A stretch of 64,000 nucleotides of DNA from JAJFUE01 sp039683515 (GCA_039683515.1 JBDKRG010000040.1:1-64000); one strand, 5' to 3'. Shown: positions 26,209 to 36,792, numbered from the stretch's first letter. A program made the numbers and translations. Notes: generated by a model from the letters alone, not told the origin.

Positions 26209-27846
26209 ATGACAGGCGGCAACGTTCTTAATCGTGTGATCAAAACGCTGGGCATCGGCTCGGCTCTGGCGGCCATGGCCATCAGTTCCATCATGGCCGG
26301 AGCCCAGGCGCCGACCACCGGCACCACGGCCGCGGCCAAGCCGACCACCGGCACGGCCGCCGTTGCGCCGGCCCCCTCGCTCGTCGCCGACACGATCACG
26401 ATCACCACCGACACCAAGCCCCTGATCCAGAACATGCTCGAGGCGACCACGGGCACCCAGACTCAGCCCCAGACGACCATCGGCTCGCAAATCGTCTCGG
26501 CCACCTCGGGGACGCTCAGCGGCGCCTCGCAGACGCTGGCCGACATTCTCGGCACGACCGGCACCACGCCGTCGACGACGGCTCCCGCCGAAGTCGCCGC
26601 CCCGCAGGCCCCGGCGATCCCGACGACCGGCGCCGCCGTCGCCCCGCCCGAGGGCGAAGAGCCGGTCTACATGCAGAAGCGCGGCGAAATGCGCATCTTC
26701 GACCCGGGCCGCGGCGAAGGCGTCAGCCCGCTGCAGCAGGCCGTCCAGCAGATGCGCGAGCAGACCCTGGCCGAGCGCAAGCCGATCCAGAGCCGCGTTT
26801 ACGACATCGCCTCGTATCACTACGTGATCGAGGGCAAGGACGAGGCCAGCGCGGTCCGCGAGGCCGAGCTGCGCGCCCTGATGTCCGCCTCGGCGCGGCT
26901 TTATTTCGGCGACAAGATCATTATCGGCCGCGAGCTGCTCCGGCCGTACCTGGCCCGCTCCGGCGAGAAGGCGATCGCCGACGTGGTGATCGACCGCCGC
27001 CCGCACGTCCTGGCCGACGGCAAGCTCCAGATGCCGATCCGGGTCAGCGTCAACGTCCCGATGCTCTTCCAGGACCTGGCCGACAAGCAGTTCGTCGCCG
27101 AACCCAACATCCGCCCGCGCATGACGATCCACGTCCGCGAGATGGTCGATGGCAAGCCGGCCTCCTCCACGCCGGGTGCCGACCGCCTGACCTCGACGAT
27201 GGAAAACAACCTGTTCCGCATCCACTCCAAGGAGATGGAAAAACCCGCGCTCAACATCGACCTCTCCAAGGACGCCGGCCAGTTCCAGACCGCCCGCCTC
27301 GAGGCCGAGCGCAACAACATCGATGTCATCCTGACCGGCTCGATCAACACCCTGCCGATCACCACCGGCCAGATCCTGTACGATACGTATCACTTCTGGA
27401 AGACCGACCTCGACCTCTACCTCTACCGCGTCGACAACGGCGAGTTGGTCGCCCACCTTCAGGATTCGTATTCGGCCGCCGGCGACAGCACCGAGCACGC
27501 CATCGCCAAGACGCTCGACGTCATGGTCGGGCGCACCGGCGGCAAGCTCGCGATGATCCTGCGCGACGTGTGGCCGAGCACGATGCTCAACGAGATGGAT
27601 TACCGCCTGATGATCAGCGGCGTCGACCTCGCCCGCCTCGGCCACATCGAGTCGATGCTCAAGGCGCTGTGCCCGGAGATGCGGATCTACCGCAAGGCGT
27701 TCTACGGCGACGTCGCCGTGATCAACATCGTCCTGCCCGAGGGCAAGACGATCGACCTCGGCGGCTTCCTGCGCCGCGCGACCGACCCGCAGCTCATCGT
27801 CCGCCGTTACGACGACCGCCACTACGAGATCGAACCGATCGGTTGA
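26209..27846 (+). CDS. Exported protein of unknown function (545 aa)
   Basis: Not confidently recognised. A signal sequence (about residues 1-33, ending AGAQA) is followed by a Thr/Ala/Pro-rich linker to about residue 150, interspersed with short TTGT-like repeats. A mixed alpha/beta C-terminal region (about 170-545) holds blocks such as NIDVILTGSINTLPITT and LFQDLADKQFVAEPNIRPRM. These recall LpoB/FlgT-type lipoprotein folds that measure envelope assembly, a weak resemblance only. ATG 26209 has CGGAGG at 26197-26202; the longer frame upstream is rejected. It is followed by an inverted heptamer array that could terminate it. Confidence 0.75.
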   Translation: MTGGNVLNRVIKTLGIGSALAAMAISSIMAGAQAPTTGTTAAAKPTTGTAAVAPAPSLVADTITITTDTKPLIQNMLEATTGTQTQPQTTIGSQIVSATSGTLSGASQTLADILGTTGTTPSTTAPAEVAAPQAPAIPTTGAAVAPPEGEEPVYMQKRGEMRIFDPGRGEGVSPLQQAVQQMREQTLAERKPIQSRVYDIASYHYVIEGKDEASAVREAELRALMSASARLYFGDKIIIGRELLRPYLARSGEKAIADVVIDRRPHVLADGKLQMPIRVSVNVPMLFQDLADKQFVAEPNIRPRMTIHVREMVDGKPASSTPGADRLTSTMENNLFRIHSKEMEKPALNIDLSKDAGQFQTARLEAERNNIDVILTGSINTLPITTGQILYDTYHFWKTDLDLYLYRVDNGELVAHLQDSYSAAGDSTEHAIAKTLDVMVGRTGGKLAMILRDVWPSTMLNEMDYRLMISGVDLARLGHIESMLKALCPEMRIYRKAFYGDVAVINIVLPEGKTIDLGGFLRRATDPQLIVRRYDDRHYEIEPIG

Positions 27847-27849
27847 TCC

Positions 27850-27948
27850 GATTGCGGATTGGGGATTTCGGAATGCGGATTTCGGAATTGATTCCGGAAT
27901 CCGCATTTTTCTTTCAATTCCGCAATCCGCAATCCGAAATCCGCAATT
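27850..27948. repeat. Inverted heptamer array (GATTGCG / CGCAATC)
   Basis: Five forward heptamers (27850-27884, from the 4th base after the stop codon) and four reverse-complement heptamers (27921-27948) face each other across a short T-rich loop. They could form a long hairpin acting as a terminator. Confidence 0.8.
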
Positions 27949-28002
27949 CCAATTGGCAGTCGTTCCGCGGCTGCGTTATGATTCACATGCGGAGCATTGA
28001 CG

Positions 28003-28530
28003 ATGACCGAGTCGCCACAGACCTCGCCCCAACCGACCCAGGCGCCCGCCACGCCGCGCGTGCGCCCGGCCGTGCTGGCCGATGCCGACGCCATCTACGA
28101 GCTGATCGCGGAGGCCGCCCGCACCACCACCGTCCTGCCCCGCGACCGCGAAAACATCTGCCAGGCCGTGCGCGATTTCGTCCTGGTCGAGTGCGACGGG
28201 CGCATCATCGGCTGCGGCGCGCTGGGCCTGTTCACCCGGACGCTGGCCGAGGTCCGCTCGCTCGTCGTCGCCGCCGACTGGCGCGGCCGCGGCATCGGCC
28301 GGCTGCTGATCGGCGGCCTCGTCGGGGAAGCCACCCGCCTCGGCGTGCGCCGCCTGTTCGCCCTGACCGACAGCCGCGGTTTCTTCGAGGCCAACGGCTT
28401 CAAGCTCGTCTCCAAGGAAAGCCTCCCGCACAAGGTCTGGAACGAGTGCGTCTTTTGCCCCAAGTTCCTGCACTGCGAGGAAGAGGCGGTGGACATGCTG
28501 TTGACACCTGGCGAGAAAGCCGCCGAATGA
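28003..28530 (+). CDS. GNAT N-acetyltransferase, N-acetylglutamate-synthase type
   Basis: 175-aa GNAT resembling the acetyltransferase domain of ArgA-type N-acetylglutamate synthases, without the amino-acid-kinase domain. The acetyl-CoA loop is VVAADWRGRGIGRLLIGGL. The C-terminus carries the tell-tale LPHKVWNECVFCPKFLHCEE block with conserved Cys residues. It would acetylate glutamate as the first step of arginine synthesis, though no other arg gene is nearby to confirm it. ATG 28003 with GGAG at 27991-27994 was chosen over TTG 27997. Confidence 0.85.
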   Translation: MTESPQTSPQPTQAPATPRVRPAVLADADAIYELIAEAARTTTVLPRDRENICQAVRDFVLVECDGRIIGCGALGLFTRTLAEVRSLVVAADWRGRGIGRLLIGGLVGEATRLGVRRLFALTDSRGFFEANGFKLVSKESLPHKVWNECVFCPKFLHCEEEAVDMLLTPGEKAAE

Positions 28531-28582
28531 AAAACGGCTTCCCATGTCGTGCTCGTGTTATGACGAAAAGATGTTGGAAGTC

Positions 28583-28623
28583 CTCGTGCTCGTGCTCGTG
28601 CTCGTGCTCGTAATCGTAATCGA
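28583..28623. repeat. Hexamer tandem repeat (CGTGCT/CGTAAT), locus 2
   Basis: About four CGTGCT units then two CGTAAT units lie just before the receiver-HEPN gene, which has no obvious ribosome-binding site. Confidence 0.85.
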
Positions 28624-28634
28624 AGATCAAACTT

Positions 28635-29930
28635 ATGACAGACAAAACTGACACCAACACCTTGCCCCGCGTCCTCATCGTCGACGACAACGTCAGCTAC
28701 CGCGACGCCTTCCGCCGCAACCTGCTCCTGCAGGGCTACGAGGTCGCCGAGGCCGGCAACATGGACGAGGCCCTGGCCGTCCTGGGCGAGCACGCCGCCG
28801 ACGTCGTCGTCACCGACCTCTCGATGCGCCACCCGACCGAAGGGCTCGACCTGATCCGCCAGGCCCGCTCGATCAACCCGCACCTGCCGATCATCATGAT
28901 TTCGGCCGTCGGGACGTTCGAGGAAGGCGCCGAGGCCTCGCGGCTGGGCGCGCGCACCGTCATCAGCAAGAGCAAGATCGACGAGGAGATGGACAACCTG
29001 TTCAAGGCGATCGACCAGGCCTGGGAGGAGTTCCGCAAAAGCTGCGAGCTCTCCGGCCGCATCGCCGAGCTTCGCCGCCAGGGCGAGTCCGATCCCGCCA
29101 GGGCGATCGAGACGCTCCGCCAGATCGTCGGCAGGCCCGAGACCCCGGCCTCGATCAAGGGCGAGGCGTTCGACGTCATCAGCGAGCTGAGCGCCGCCGA
29201 CCTGATGCAGTCCTCGCGCAAGGACATGGACCGCGCCCGGGCCGAGGCCGCCAGCCGCGACATCTTCGAGCAGGTCGACCGCAACCTGGCCGAGGCGGTC
29301 GCCGTGTGGGCCGACCTCGAGCAGCAGACCCGCGAGGCCCTGCGCACCGCCGAGTTCCTCTACGTCCACGGCGAGCAGCTCGAATCCTCCGTCGACTTCT
29401 CGCGCTCGATCGGCTTCTCCTACTGCTTCGCGATCGAGAACGAGGTCAAGCACCGGCTCCGCAAGAAATTCCAGCGCTTCTTCGGCGATCCGAAAACGAT
29501 CGATCTCGTCCATGCCCTGCTCGAGCAGAACCGCAGATCGATTTCGATCTTCTACCACCAGTACCTGCTTCGCATCCAGCGCGACCACACGCTCGACGTC
29601 ACGATCGACAACGTCTACCAGACGCTGATGCGCATCACGGAGCACCAGGGCCGCTACAAGCCCGACGGCCTCAAGGCGCTCGGCATCGTGCTGCTGTGCT
29701 TCGGCCGCACCTACAGCTTCAAGAAGTTCAACCAGGAAGTCGCCGTCAAGAACCCGCTCGAGATCGGCGGCCTCGCCGACGGCGACATGGTCCGCTTCGC
29801 CAAGCTCCTCACCAACCTCCAGCATTACCGCAACCCATACATCCACCCCGAGATCAGCGAGATGGAAAAGCTCTCCAACATCCGCCAAACCAGCTTCGAT
29901 TGCCTCAACATCATGGCCAAAATCGAGTAG
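28635..29930 (+). CDS. Receiver-domain protein with HEPN-like C-terminal domain
   Basis: 431-aa protein. A receiver domain occupies residues ~11-130 (D17/D18, phospho-acceptor D61, Lys112). Helical sequence follows (about 130-240), then an all-alpha C-terminal domain (about 250-431). That domain contains SYCFAIENEVKHRLRKKF and, near the end, LLTNLQHYRNPYIHPE, whose Arg399-x4-His404 matches the R-x4-6-H motif of HEPN nuclease-like domains. No DNA-binding domain is visible. A phosphorylation-gated RNase or RNA-binding role is conceivable, supported only by the motif and by RNase J immediately downstream. Start ATG 28635 lacks a clear ribosome-binding site. The HEPN call is inference. Confidence 0.75.
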   Translation: MTDKTDTNTLPRVLIVDDNVSYRDAFRRNLLLQGYEVAEAGNMDEALAVLGEHAADVVVTDLSMRHPTEGLDLIRQARSINPHLPIIMISAVGTFEEGAEASRLGARTVISKSKIDEEMDNLFKAIDQAWEEFRKSCELSGRIAELRRQGESDPARAIETLRQIVGRPETPASIKGEAFDVISELSAADLMQSSRKDMDRARAEAASRDIFEQVDRNLAEAVAVWADLEQQTREALRTAEFLYVHGEQLESSVDFSRSIGFSYCFAIENEVKHRLRKKFQRFFGDPKTIDLVHALLEQNRRSISIFYHQYLLRIQRDHTLDVTIDNVYQTLMRITEHQGRYKPDGLKALGIVLLCFGRTYSFKKFNQEVAVKNPLEIGGLADGDMVRFAKLLTNLQHYRNPYIHPEISEMEKLSNIRQTSFDCLNIMAKIE

Positions 29931-29934
29931 AATA

Positions 29935-30088
29935 AGTCCTGAGTCCTGCGTCCTGAGTCCTGAGTAAAAATATGTCCAGCACTCAGGACTCAGCACTCAG
30001 GACTCAGCACTCAGGACTCAGCACTCAGGACTCAGCACTCAGCACTCAGGACTCACCACTCACCACTCAGCACTCAGGACTCAGGACT
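29935..30088. repeat. Inverted heptamer array (AGTCCTG / CAGGACT), ~20 units
   Basis: Four AGTCCTG-type heptamers (29935-29965, starting 4 bases after a stop) face sixteen CAGCACT/CAGGACT heptamers (29977-30088) across an AAAAATATGT loop. The array ends 4 bases before the RNase J ATG, so it forms that gene's leader. It is the largest heptamer array in the window. Confidence 0.9.
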
Positions 30089-30092
30089 CTTC

Positions 30093-31817
<1,725 letters not shown>

Positions 31818-31829
31818 TGTAATTCGGAA

Positions 31830-31849
31830 GTCCCGCCTTCAGGCGGGAC
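31830..31849. repeat. Hairpin GTCCCGCC-TTCA-GGCGGGAC
   Basis: An 8-bp perfect stem 12 bases after the RNase J stop and next to the end of a convergent minus-strand frame. The core is shared with the hairpin inside the 164-bp duplication at 8512. There is no T-tract. Confidence 0.5.
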
Positions 31850-31852
31850 ATC

Positions 31853-32179
31853 TCAGGCGTGGCGGATCGCCCAGGCGATCCACAGCGGCGATGAGTAGAG
31901 CAAGGCCGCATAGAATATCCAGCCGCTGCCGCGCTCGCGACGAAATCCCGCAATCGCCATTCGCAAGATAACCAACCCATCGAATATGATTGCGACGCGC
32001 ATCCGGGCTTCTCCAATCTGGCAGAGACACGGGAGAAAGAGGCCTTGCATCAAGAACGCAATGACCAGCGCGCATACTAGCCACCGAAAATTCCAGCCGG
32101 CCGCCTCCGCCGCGGAATGCCCCGCCGTATCAGTCGTAAATTTGTTCAGCAATGTCAGCAAATGAACGCTCCGTCGCAA
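31853..32179 (-). CDS. Hypothetical small membrane protein
   Basis: 108-codon frame whose product has three plausible transmembrane helices (about residues 33-53, 60-78 and 86-106) separated by short charged loops, a pattern unlikely from a random shadow frame. The start is unclear: TTG 32179 is the first possible, without a ribosome-binding site. It shows no similarity I recognise. It occupies most of the 526-base gap between rnj and trxB, which otherwise holds a hairpin and a CAGGACT heptamer array. Confidence 0.45.
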   Translation of the reverse strand: MRRSVHLLTLLNKFTTDTAGHSAAEAAGWNFRWLVCALVIAFLMQGLFLPCLCQIGEARMRVAIIFDGLVILRMAIAGFRRERGSGWIFYAALLYSSPLWIAWAIRHA

Positions 32180-32219
32180 TCGATCTTAACTCGAGCAACC
32201 GGGCAATTTCAATTCGGAC

Positions 32220-32254
32220 GGGCACTCAGGACTCAGGACTCGGCACTCAGGACT
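32220..32254. repeat. Heptamer tandem repeat (CAGGACT), 5 units
   Basis: Five CAGGACT/CGGCACT units, the same family as 29977-30088, lie upstream of trxB. Confidence 0.85.
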
Positions 32255-32343
32255 GTATTGACTCCCCCGCCGTTTTTAAGTCAAAATAGATTCGGCACGC
32301 CTTGATTTCCCTCTGCCACCAGCCATCCAGAAGGGCCCGGTCC

Positions 32344-33339
32344 ATGAACGAAGACGTCTTCCGCAAGATCCACAAGGTCGTGATCGCCGGCTCCGGCCCG
32401 GCGGGCCTGACCGCCGCCATTTACGCCGCCCGCGCCGACCTCGAGCCGATCCTGCTCGAGGGCTCGCAGCCCGGCGGCCAGCTCACGATCACCACCGAAG
32501 TCGAGAATTTCCCCGGCTTTTCCGACGCCGTCATGGGCCCGGACCTGGTCGACTCGATCCGCCGCCAGGCGCTGCGGTTCGGCACGGTCATCCTGCCGCG
32601 CGACATCCAGCGCGTCGACCTCTCCGAGCGGCCGTTCCGGCTGCAGCTGGACGAGGGCCATGTGCTCCGCACGCACACGCTGATCATCGCCACCGGCGCC
32701 CGCGCCCGGCTGCTCGGGCTGCCGTCCGAAAAGGCGCTCATGGGCCACGGCGTCTCGGCGTGCGCCACCTGCGACGGCTTCTTCTTCCGCGGCAAGAAGG
32801 TCCTCGTCATCGGCGGCGGCGACTCGGCCGTCGAGGAAGCCAACTTCCTGACCAAGTTCGCCTCGAGCGTGACGATCGTCCACCGCCGCGACGAGCTGCG
32901 CGCCAGCAAGATCATGCAGCAGCGCGCCCTCGAAAACCCCAAGATCGACTTCCTGTGGAACTCCACGATCGTCGAATTCCTCGGCGTCGAGGAGAAGAAA
33001 CTGCGGGCCGTCAAGGTTCAGAACACCGTCACCGGCGAGGAAAGCGAAGTGGCGTGCGACGGCGCGTTCATCGCCATCGGCCACACCCCGAACACCGCGT
33101 TCCTCGACGGCCAGATCAAGCTCGACCCCTCCGGCAACATCCTCGTCAAGGACCCGCGCACCGAGACCTCGGTCGAGGGCGTGTTCGCCGCGGGCGACGT
33201 CGCCGACCGCATCTATCGCCAGGCGATCACCGCCGCCGGCACCGGCTGCCGCGCCGCGATCGACGCCGAGCGCTACCTGCGGGACAAGAAGGACGAGCTG
33301 GAGGCCATCGACAAGGCCTTCGCCGCCCAAACGCGCTAG
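32344..33339 (+). CDS. trxB: Thioredoxin-disulfide reductase
   Basis: 331-aa NADPH-dependent flavoenzyme that reduces thioredoxin. The FAD-binding motif is VVIAGSGPAGLTAAIYAAR (residues ~12-30). The redox-active disulfide is CATC (C140/C143). The NADPH motif is VLVIGGGDSAVEEANF, and the second FAD motif is VFAAGDVADRIYRQA. Size and order are standard. ATG 32344 was chosen over the longer frame. It ends before a 15-bp stem-loop shared with the convergent ABC exporter. Confidence 0.96.
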   Translation: MNEDVFRKIHKVVIAGSGPAGLTAAIYAARADLEPILLEGSQPGGQLTITTEVENFPGFSDAVMGPDLVDSIRRQALRFGTVILPRDIQRVDLSERPFRLQLDEGHVLRTHTLIIATGARARLLGLPSEKALMGHGVSACATCDGFFFRGKKVLVIGGGDSAVEEANFLTKFASSVTIVHRRDELRASKIMQQRALENPKIDFLWNSTIVEFLGVEEKKLRAVKVQNTVTGEESEVACDGAFIAIGHTPNTAFLDGQIKLDPSGNILVKDPRTETSVEGVFAAGDVADRIYRQAITAAGTGCRAAIDAERYLRDKKDELEAIDKAFAAQTR

Positions 33340-33383
33340 GCATGCAGTAGCCCGAGCGTCAGCAAGGGATTCGACCGGTCACC

Positions 33384-33420
33384 AACACAAACGCCGCTCC
33401 CCGCGAGCGGCGTTTGTGTT
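33384..33420. terminator. Stem-loop between convergent trxB and ABC exporter
   Basis: A 15-bp stem (AACACAAACGCCGCT / AGCGGCGTTTGTGTT) with a 7-base loop lies between two convergent stops. It has no long T-tract on either strand, so bidirectional termination is likely but not certain. Confidence 0.55.
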
Positions 33421-33436
33421 GGGTCAATACGATATT

Positions 33437-35488
33437 TTATTCGGGCTGGTTTTCGGCGGTCGGTTGTGCGGTTTCCTCGGCCGGCCGCGCCGGCGGAGCG
33501 GGATGGTGTTCCTTCACGCTGTGGTCGGGCTTGAACTTGAACACCCGGTCGAAGCGGTCCAGGTACGAGTGCTCGTGCGTGATGTAGATGATCGTGACCC
33601 CCTGCCCGCGCAGCCGCCACACCGAATCCAGGAATTCGCTCAATGTCTCGCGATCGAGCCCCGTCGTCGGCTCGTCGAGGATCAGGATCGACGGCTTGCG
33701 CACGAACGCCCGCGCAAGCATCACCTTCTGGCGCTCGCCGCCCGACAGCAGCCGCCCGTTCTCGCCGATCAGCGTGTCGTAGCCGGCCGGCAGCTTCTGG
33801 ATGAACCCGTCGGCTCCGGCCTGCCGCGCCGCTTCGCGGATCGCCTCGGAATCGACCCCCTCCAGGCCGAACGCGATGTTTTCGGCCACGCTGCGGTTGA
33901 ACAGGACCGGGTGCTGCGTGATCAGGCAGATCTGCCGCGCGAGCGATTCGAGCCGGATCTTCTTGAGGTGCGTCATCCCGATCCAGATCCGGCCCTTGGT
34001 CGGATCGTATAGCCGGCACAGCAGCTTCATGATCGACGACTTGCCCGCGCCGTTGGGCCCGATGATCGCCACCGACTCGCCGCGGTTGATCGTCAGGGTG
34101 GTCCGCTTGAGCGCCTCGCGCTCGGCCGGCGGCTTGTTGCGCCGATAGACCGTGTATCTCAGCTCCACGCGCTCGAACCAGATGCGGTCCCAGTCGGCCG
34201 GGAAGTCGACCGCCTCGGCGGCGTCGCGGATCTCGGGAACGCGGTCGACCAGATCGAAGACCCGCTTGGCCAGCGCCCGCGCCCGGTGCATGTTGACGTC
34301 CATGCGCATGACGGTCGTCATCGGCTTGTAGAAGCGCTGCAGCGCAAGCAGGAACAGCGGCAGCGTCACGCTCATCGTGGTCATTTTGCCGGCGAACAGG
34401 TACAGCGCCAGCACGAACACCAGCAGCAGCGTGATCATGTTGAGCAGGTCGACCATCGGCGCCACGAGCGACTGCGCCGCGCGCCGCGACCGCGACGACG
34501 CCACGTAGGCCGCCACGGCCGGCTTGAGGAACTCCTCCTCCTTGCGCTCGGCGTTGAAGCTCTTGATCGCGAGGATCCCGTTGAGCCCCTGCGTCATGAT
34601 GTCCATGACCATCGATTCCTCGCCGAGCTCGCCGCGCAGCGACCGCCGCATCCAGCGCGTCACCAGCATCGTCGGCACGATCACGATCGGCATCAGCGTC
34701 AGCAGCAGCAGCGACAGGTAGAGGTTGATCGCCAGCAGCGTCCCGAACAGGATCAGCATCGTGATCGGCAGGATGATGCGCGTCGAGGCCAGCATCTTGA
34801 TCAGCGGCTGCATGTTGAACACTTCGCGGTAACACAGGTTCAGCAGCGTGCCGGTCGGCGTGCGGTCGAAGAACGCCATCTCCTGGCGCAGCACGTTGCC
34901 GTAGACGCGGTTCATCAGGTCCGACGTGACGTTGATGCTGACCCGCGCCATCAGGTAATCGCCCGCGAACTGGATCAGCCCCTTGATCAGGAACAGCGAG
35001 ATCAGGAACACGGAATAAATCGTGTAAAACCGCGCCGGCGACTGCTTCATCCAGCCGTCGAACGCCTTCCATTCGGCCTGCGCCTTGTGGATCGTCCCCG
35101 CCGTCCACTCGTTCTTCTCCAGCGTCTCGAGCGTCCCGGAATGATGGTTTTTCCCGGCCGGCGCCGGCTCCCCGGCCTGAACCGCGGCCGAATTGCCGAT
35201 GGCGTAATTCATCAGCGGCAGCAGGGCCACCAGGCCCGCGCCCGTGAACATCTGCGAGACCGCCAGGCAGATGTTGGCCAGCAGGATCGCCCGGCGATAC
35301 GGCTTGAGCAGCCCCATCAGCCGCCACAGCGAGCTGTCCTGAAGCGAAAATCTTTTCTTGAAGAATGCGAGGAGCGGGCTCGGCGGAGGCCCCTGCGGCT
35401 CGTTCGGCTCCGCTTTCGAGCTGAAATCGACATCCAACGAATCCTGGCGTGGCGGGGGGGTGGGGTTGTTTGAATTCGGTTCCGACAT
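33437..35488 (-). CDS. MsbA-like ABC exporter (fused permease and ATPase)
   Basis: 683-aa half-transporter. A Pro-rich N-terminal tail precedes an ABC_membrane domain with about six helices (residues ~60-410), then an ATPase domain: Walker A GPNGAGKSS, Q-loop CLITQHPV, signature LLSGGERQ, Walker B ILILDEPTTGLD and H-loop ITHEH. A periplasmic loop of about 70 residues lies between helices 1 and 2. Such exporters flip lipid A core, lipids or drugs; substrate unknown. The start is ATG 35488, or GTG 35494, which has better-spaced GGAG. The open frame continues much further upstream but overlaps the divergent gene's leader and is rejected. Confidence 0.92.
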   Translation of the reverse strand: MSEPNSNNPTPPPRQDSLDVDFSSKAEPNEPQGPPPSPLLAFFKKRFSLQDSSLWRLMGLLKPYRRAILLANICLAVSQMFTGAGLVALLPLMNYAIGNSAAVQAGEPAPAGKNHHSGTLETLEKNEWTAGTIHKAQAEWKAFDGWMKQSPARFYTIYSVFLISLFLIKGLIQFAGDYLMARVSINVTSDLMNRVYGNVLRQEMAFFDRTPTGTLLNLCYREVFNMQPLIKMLASTRIILPITMLILFGTLLAINLYLSLLLLTLMPIVIVPTMLVTRWMRRSLRGELGEESMVMDIMTQGLNGILAIKSFNAERKEEEFLKPAVAAYVASSRSRRAAQSLVAPMVDLLNMITLLLVFVLALYLFAGKMTTMSVTLPLFLLALQRFYKPMTTVMRMDVNMHRARALAKRVFDLVDRVPEIRDAAEAVDFPADWDRIWFERVELRYTVYRRNKPPAEREALKRTTLTINRGESVAIIGPNGAGKSSIMKLLCRLYDPTKGRIWIGMTHLKKIRLESLARQICLITQHPVLFNRSVAENIAFGLEGVDSEAIREAARQAGADGFIQKLPAGYDTLIGENGRLLSGGERQKVMLARAFVRKPSILILDEPTTGLDRETLSEFLDSVWRLRGQGVTIIYITHEHSYLDRFDRVFKFKPDHSVKEHHPAPPARPAEETAQPTAENQPE

Positions 35489-35662
35489 GCTCACGGGCCG
35501 CTCCAGAACAATCACTTTATGCTTTCCCGCAAATACTCCGCAAATGAAAACGGCCGGGGCCAAGCCGCCGGGTTTCATGGCGCATCCGATGCGATCCGGA
35601 TCTAATCGGGTTGTCAAATATCTTGAATAATATATACTTTCGCCGGGTGGCTGGAGTGGTTT

Positions 35663-36784
35663 GTGGTCATCGCAATAGGTTATATCAAAAAACACGCCGG
35701 GCGTTTTCGCCGCCTCGTGCGCGCCGGCAGGCCTTTCGCCCCACTTTACGTCAAATGCAAAGTGATCTGGGGATGCAATTTGCGTTGCGCAATGTGCAAC
35801 CACTGGCGTAGCCGCTCTGAGCCGCCGCTTCCGACTGAACGTATTCTCACATTGCTCGATGAACTGGCCCAACTGGGTTGCAAGCGCATTAAATTCAGCG
35901 GCGGTGAACCGCTGCTGCACCCCGACCTCCCCGAACTCGTGCGCCACGCAACTTCGCGCGGCATTTTTGTCAGCCTGGCCACGAACGGCACGTTGATGAC
36001 GCACGACCTGGCAAAAATACTCGTCCAGAGCGGACTACAAACCGTCACGACCTCCATCGACGCCCCGGAGGCGTCCCTGCACGACACAATACGCAGTGTC
36101 GACGGGGCGTTTGATGACACGGTCCGCGGCGTGCGCGAACTGACACGCCCCAAATTCCACCGCATCGTTCACGTCAATACGGTGGTTTGCGCGGAAAACT
36201 ACGAATCGCTGATTGCCATGCCCAGGCTCGTTGGAAATATCGGCGCCAGTTCGCTCAAGTTGATCGCGGTTCAGGAAGTCGCCGGCGGACTGAAACGACT
36301 CGGCATCGAACAGATCAGCGACTATAACGCGCGTATCGCTCCCCGGATAGCCAGGCGGGCTCTCGCGCTTGGTCTTTTCAAACACCCGCGCGAGGCATAT
36401 ATCTTCGGCCCGACCCACGAGGAGAAACCTCAATGCATGCAATCCGGCGAAAAGGAAACCGAAAGCCTTTACAGCCGGATTCGCTGTTTCGCGCCCTTCA
36501 CCCACGCCATGATCGAGCACGACGGAACCGTGAAGGTGTGCTGCATGCTCAGGCGCAAAGCGGTCATGGGTGATCTCAAAACCCAAAGCTTTCGCCAGAT
36601 CTGGGAGTGTGACGAATATCGCCGACTGCGAGAATCCGAACGGCTCCCGATTCACCGGCGCTGTCTTTCGTGCCGCGATTTTATTGAAACCAACAGAAAG
36701 CTGGCGCGCCTCTACGCAACGGATGAGCAACCGTCACGAATCGGCGGCCTCTACAGCCGAATCGCCGATTTCTTCCGGCAATAG
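35663..36784 (+). CDS. Radical SAM/SPASM-domain protein
   Basis: 373-aa enzyme with the SAM cluster motif CNLRCAMC (Cys at about residues 38, 42 and 45), the GGEP-containing KFSGGEPLLHPDLPE block, and a C-terminal SPASM-like Cys region (CFAPFTHAMIEHDGTVKVCC ... CLSC) binding a second cluster. SPASM proteins often modify peptides or act in cofactor, lipid or polysaccharide pathways. No precursor peptide is evident nearby. The start is GTG 35663 with CTGGAG at 35651-35656. It is divergent from the ABC exporter; a shared pathway is possible but unproven. Confidence 0.88.
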   Translation: MVIAIGYIKKHAGRFRRLVRAGRPFAPLYVKCKVIWGCNLRCAMCNHWRSRSEPPLPTERILTLLDELAQLGCKRIKFSGGEPLLHPDLPELVRHATSRGIFVSLATNGTLMTHDLAKILVQSGLQTVTTSIDAPEASLHDTIRSVDGAFDDTVRGVRELTRPKFHRIVHVNTVVCAENYESLIAMPRLVGNIGASSLKLIAVQEVAGGLKRLGIEQISDYNARIAPRIARRALALGLFKHPREAYIFGPTHEEKPQCMQSGEKETESLYSRIRCFAPFTHAMIEHDGTVKVCCMLRRKAVMGDLKTQSFRQIWECDEYRRLRESERLPIHRRCLSCRDFIETNRKLARLYATDEQPSRIGGLYSRIADFFRQ

Positions 36785-36792
36785 CAGCCCGG

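Noticed and set aside
28095..29996. 633-aa minus-strand frame opposite the receiver-HEPN gene
   Set aside because: Antisense shadow; the plus strand encodes recognisable receiver and HEPN-like domains.
29977..30088. Possible CRISPR array
   Set aside because: Units are contiguous heptamers without spacers, and no cas genes are present.
34286..35473. 395-aa plus-strand frame opposite the ABC exporter
   Set aside because: His/Arg/Gln-rich shadow of the transporter gene.
35489..36004. Upstream extension of the ABC exporter frame
   Set aside because: It overlaps the divergent radical-SAM gene and leader and translates to low-plausibility sequence.
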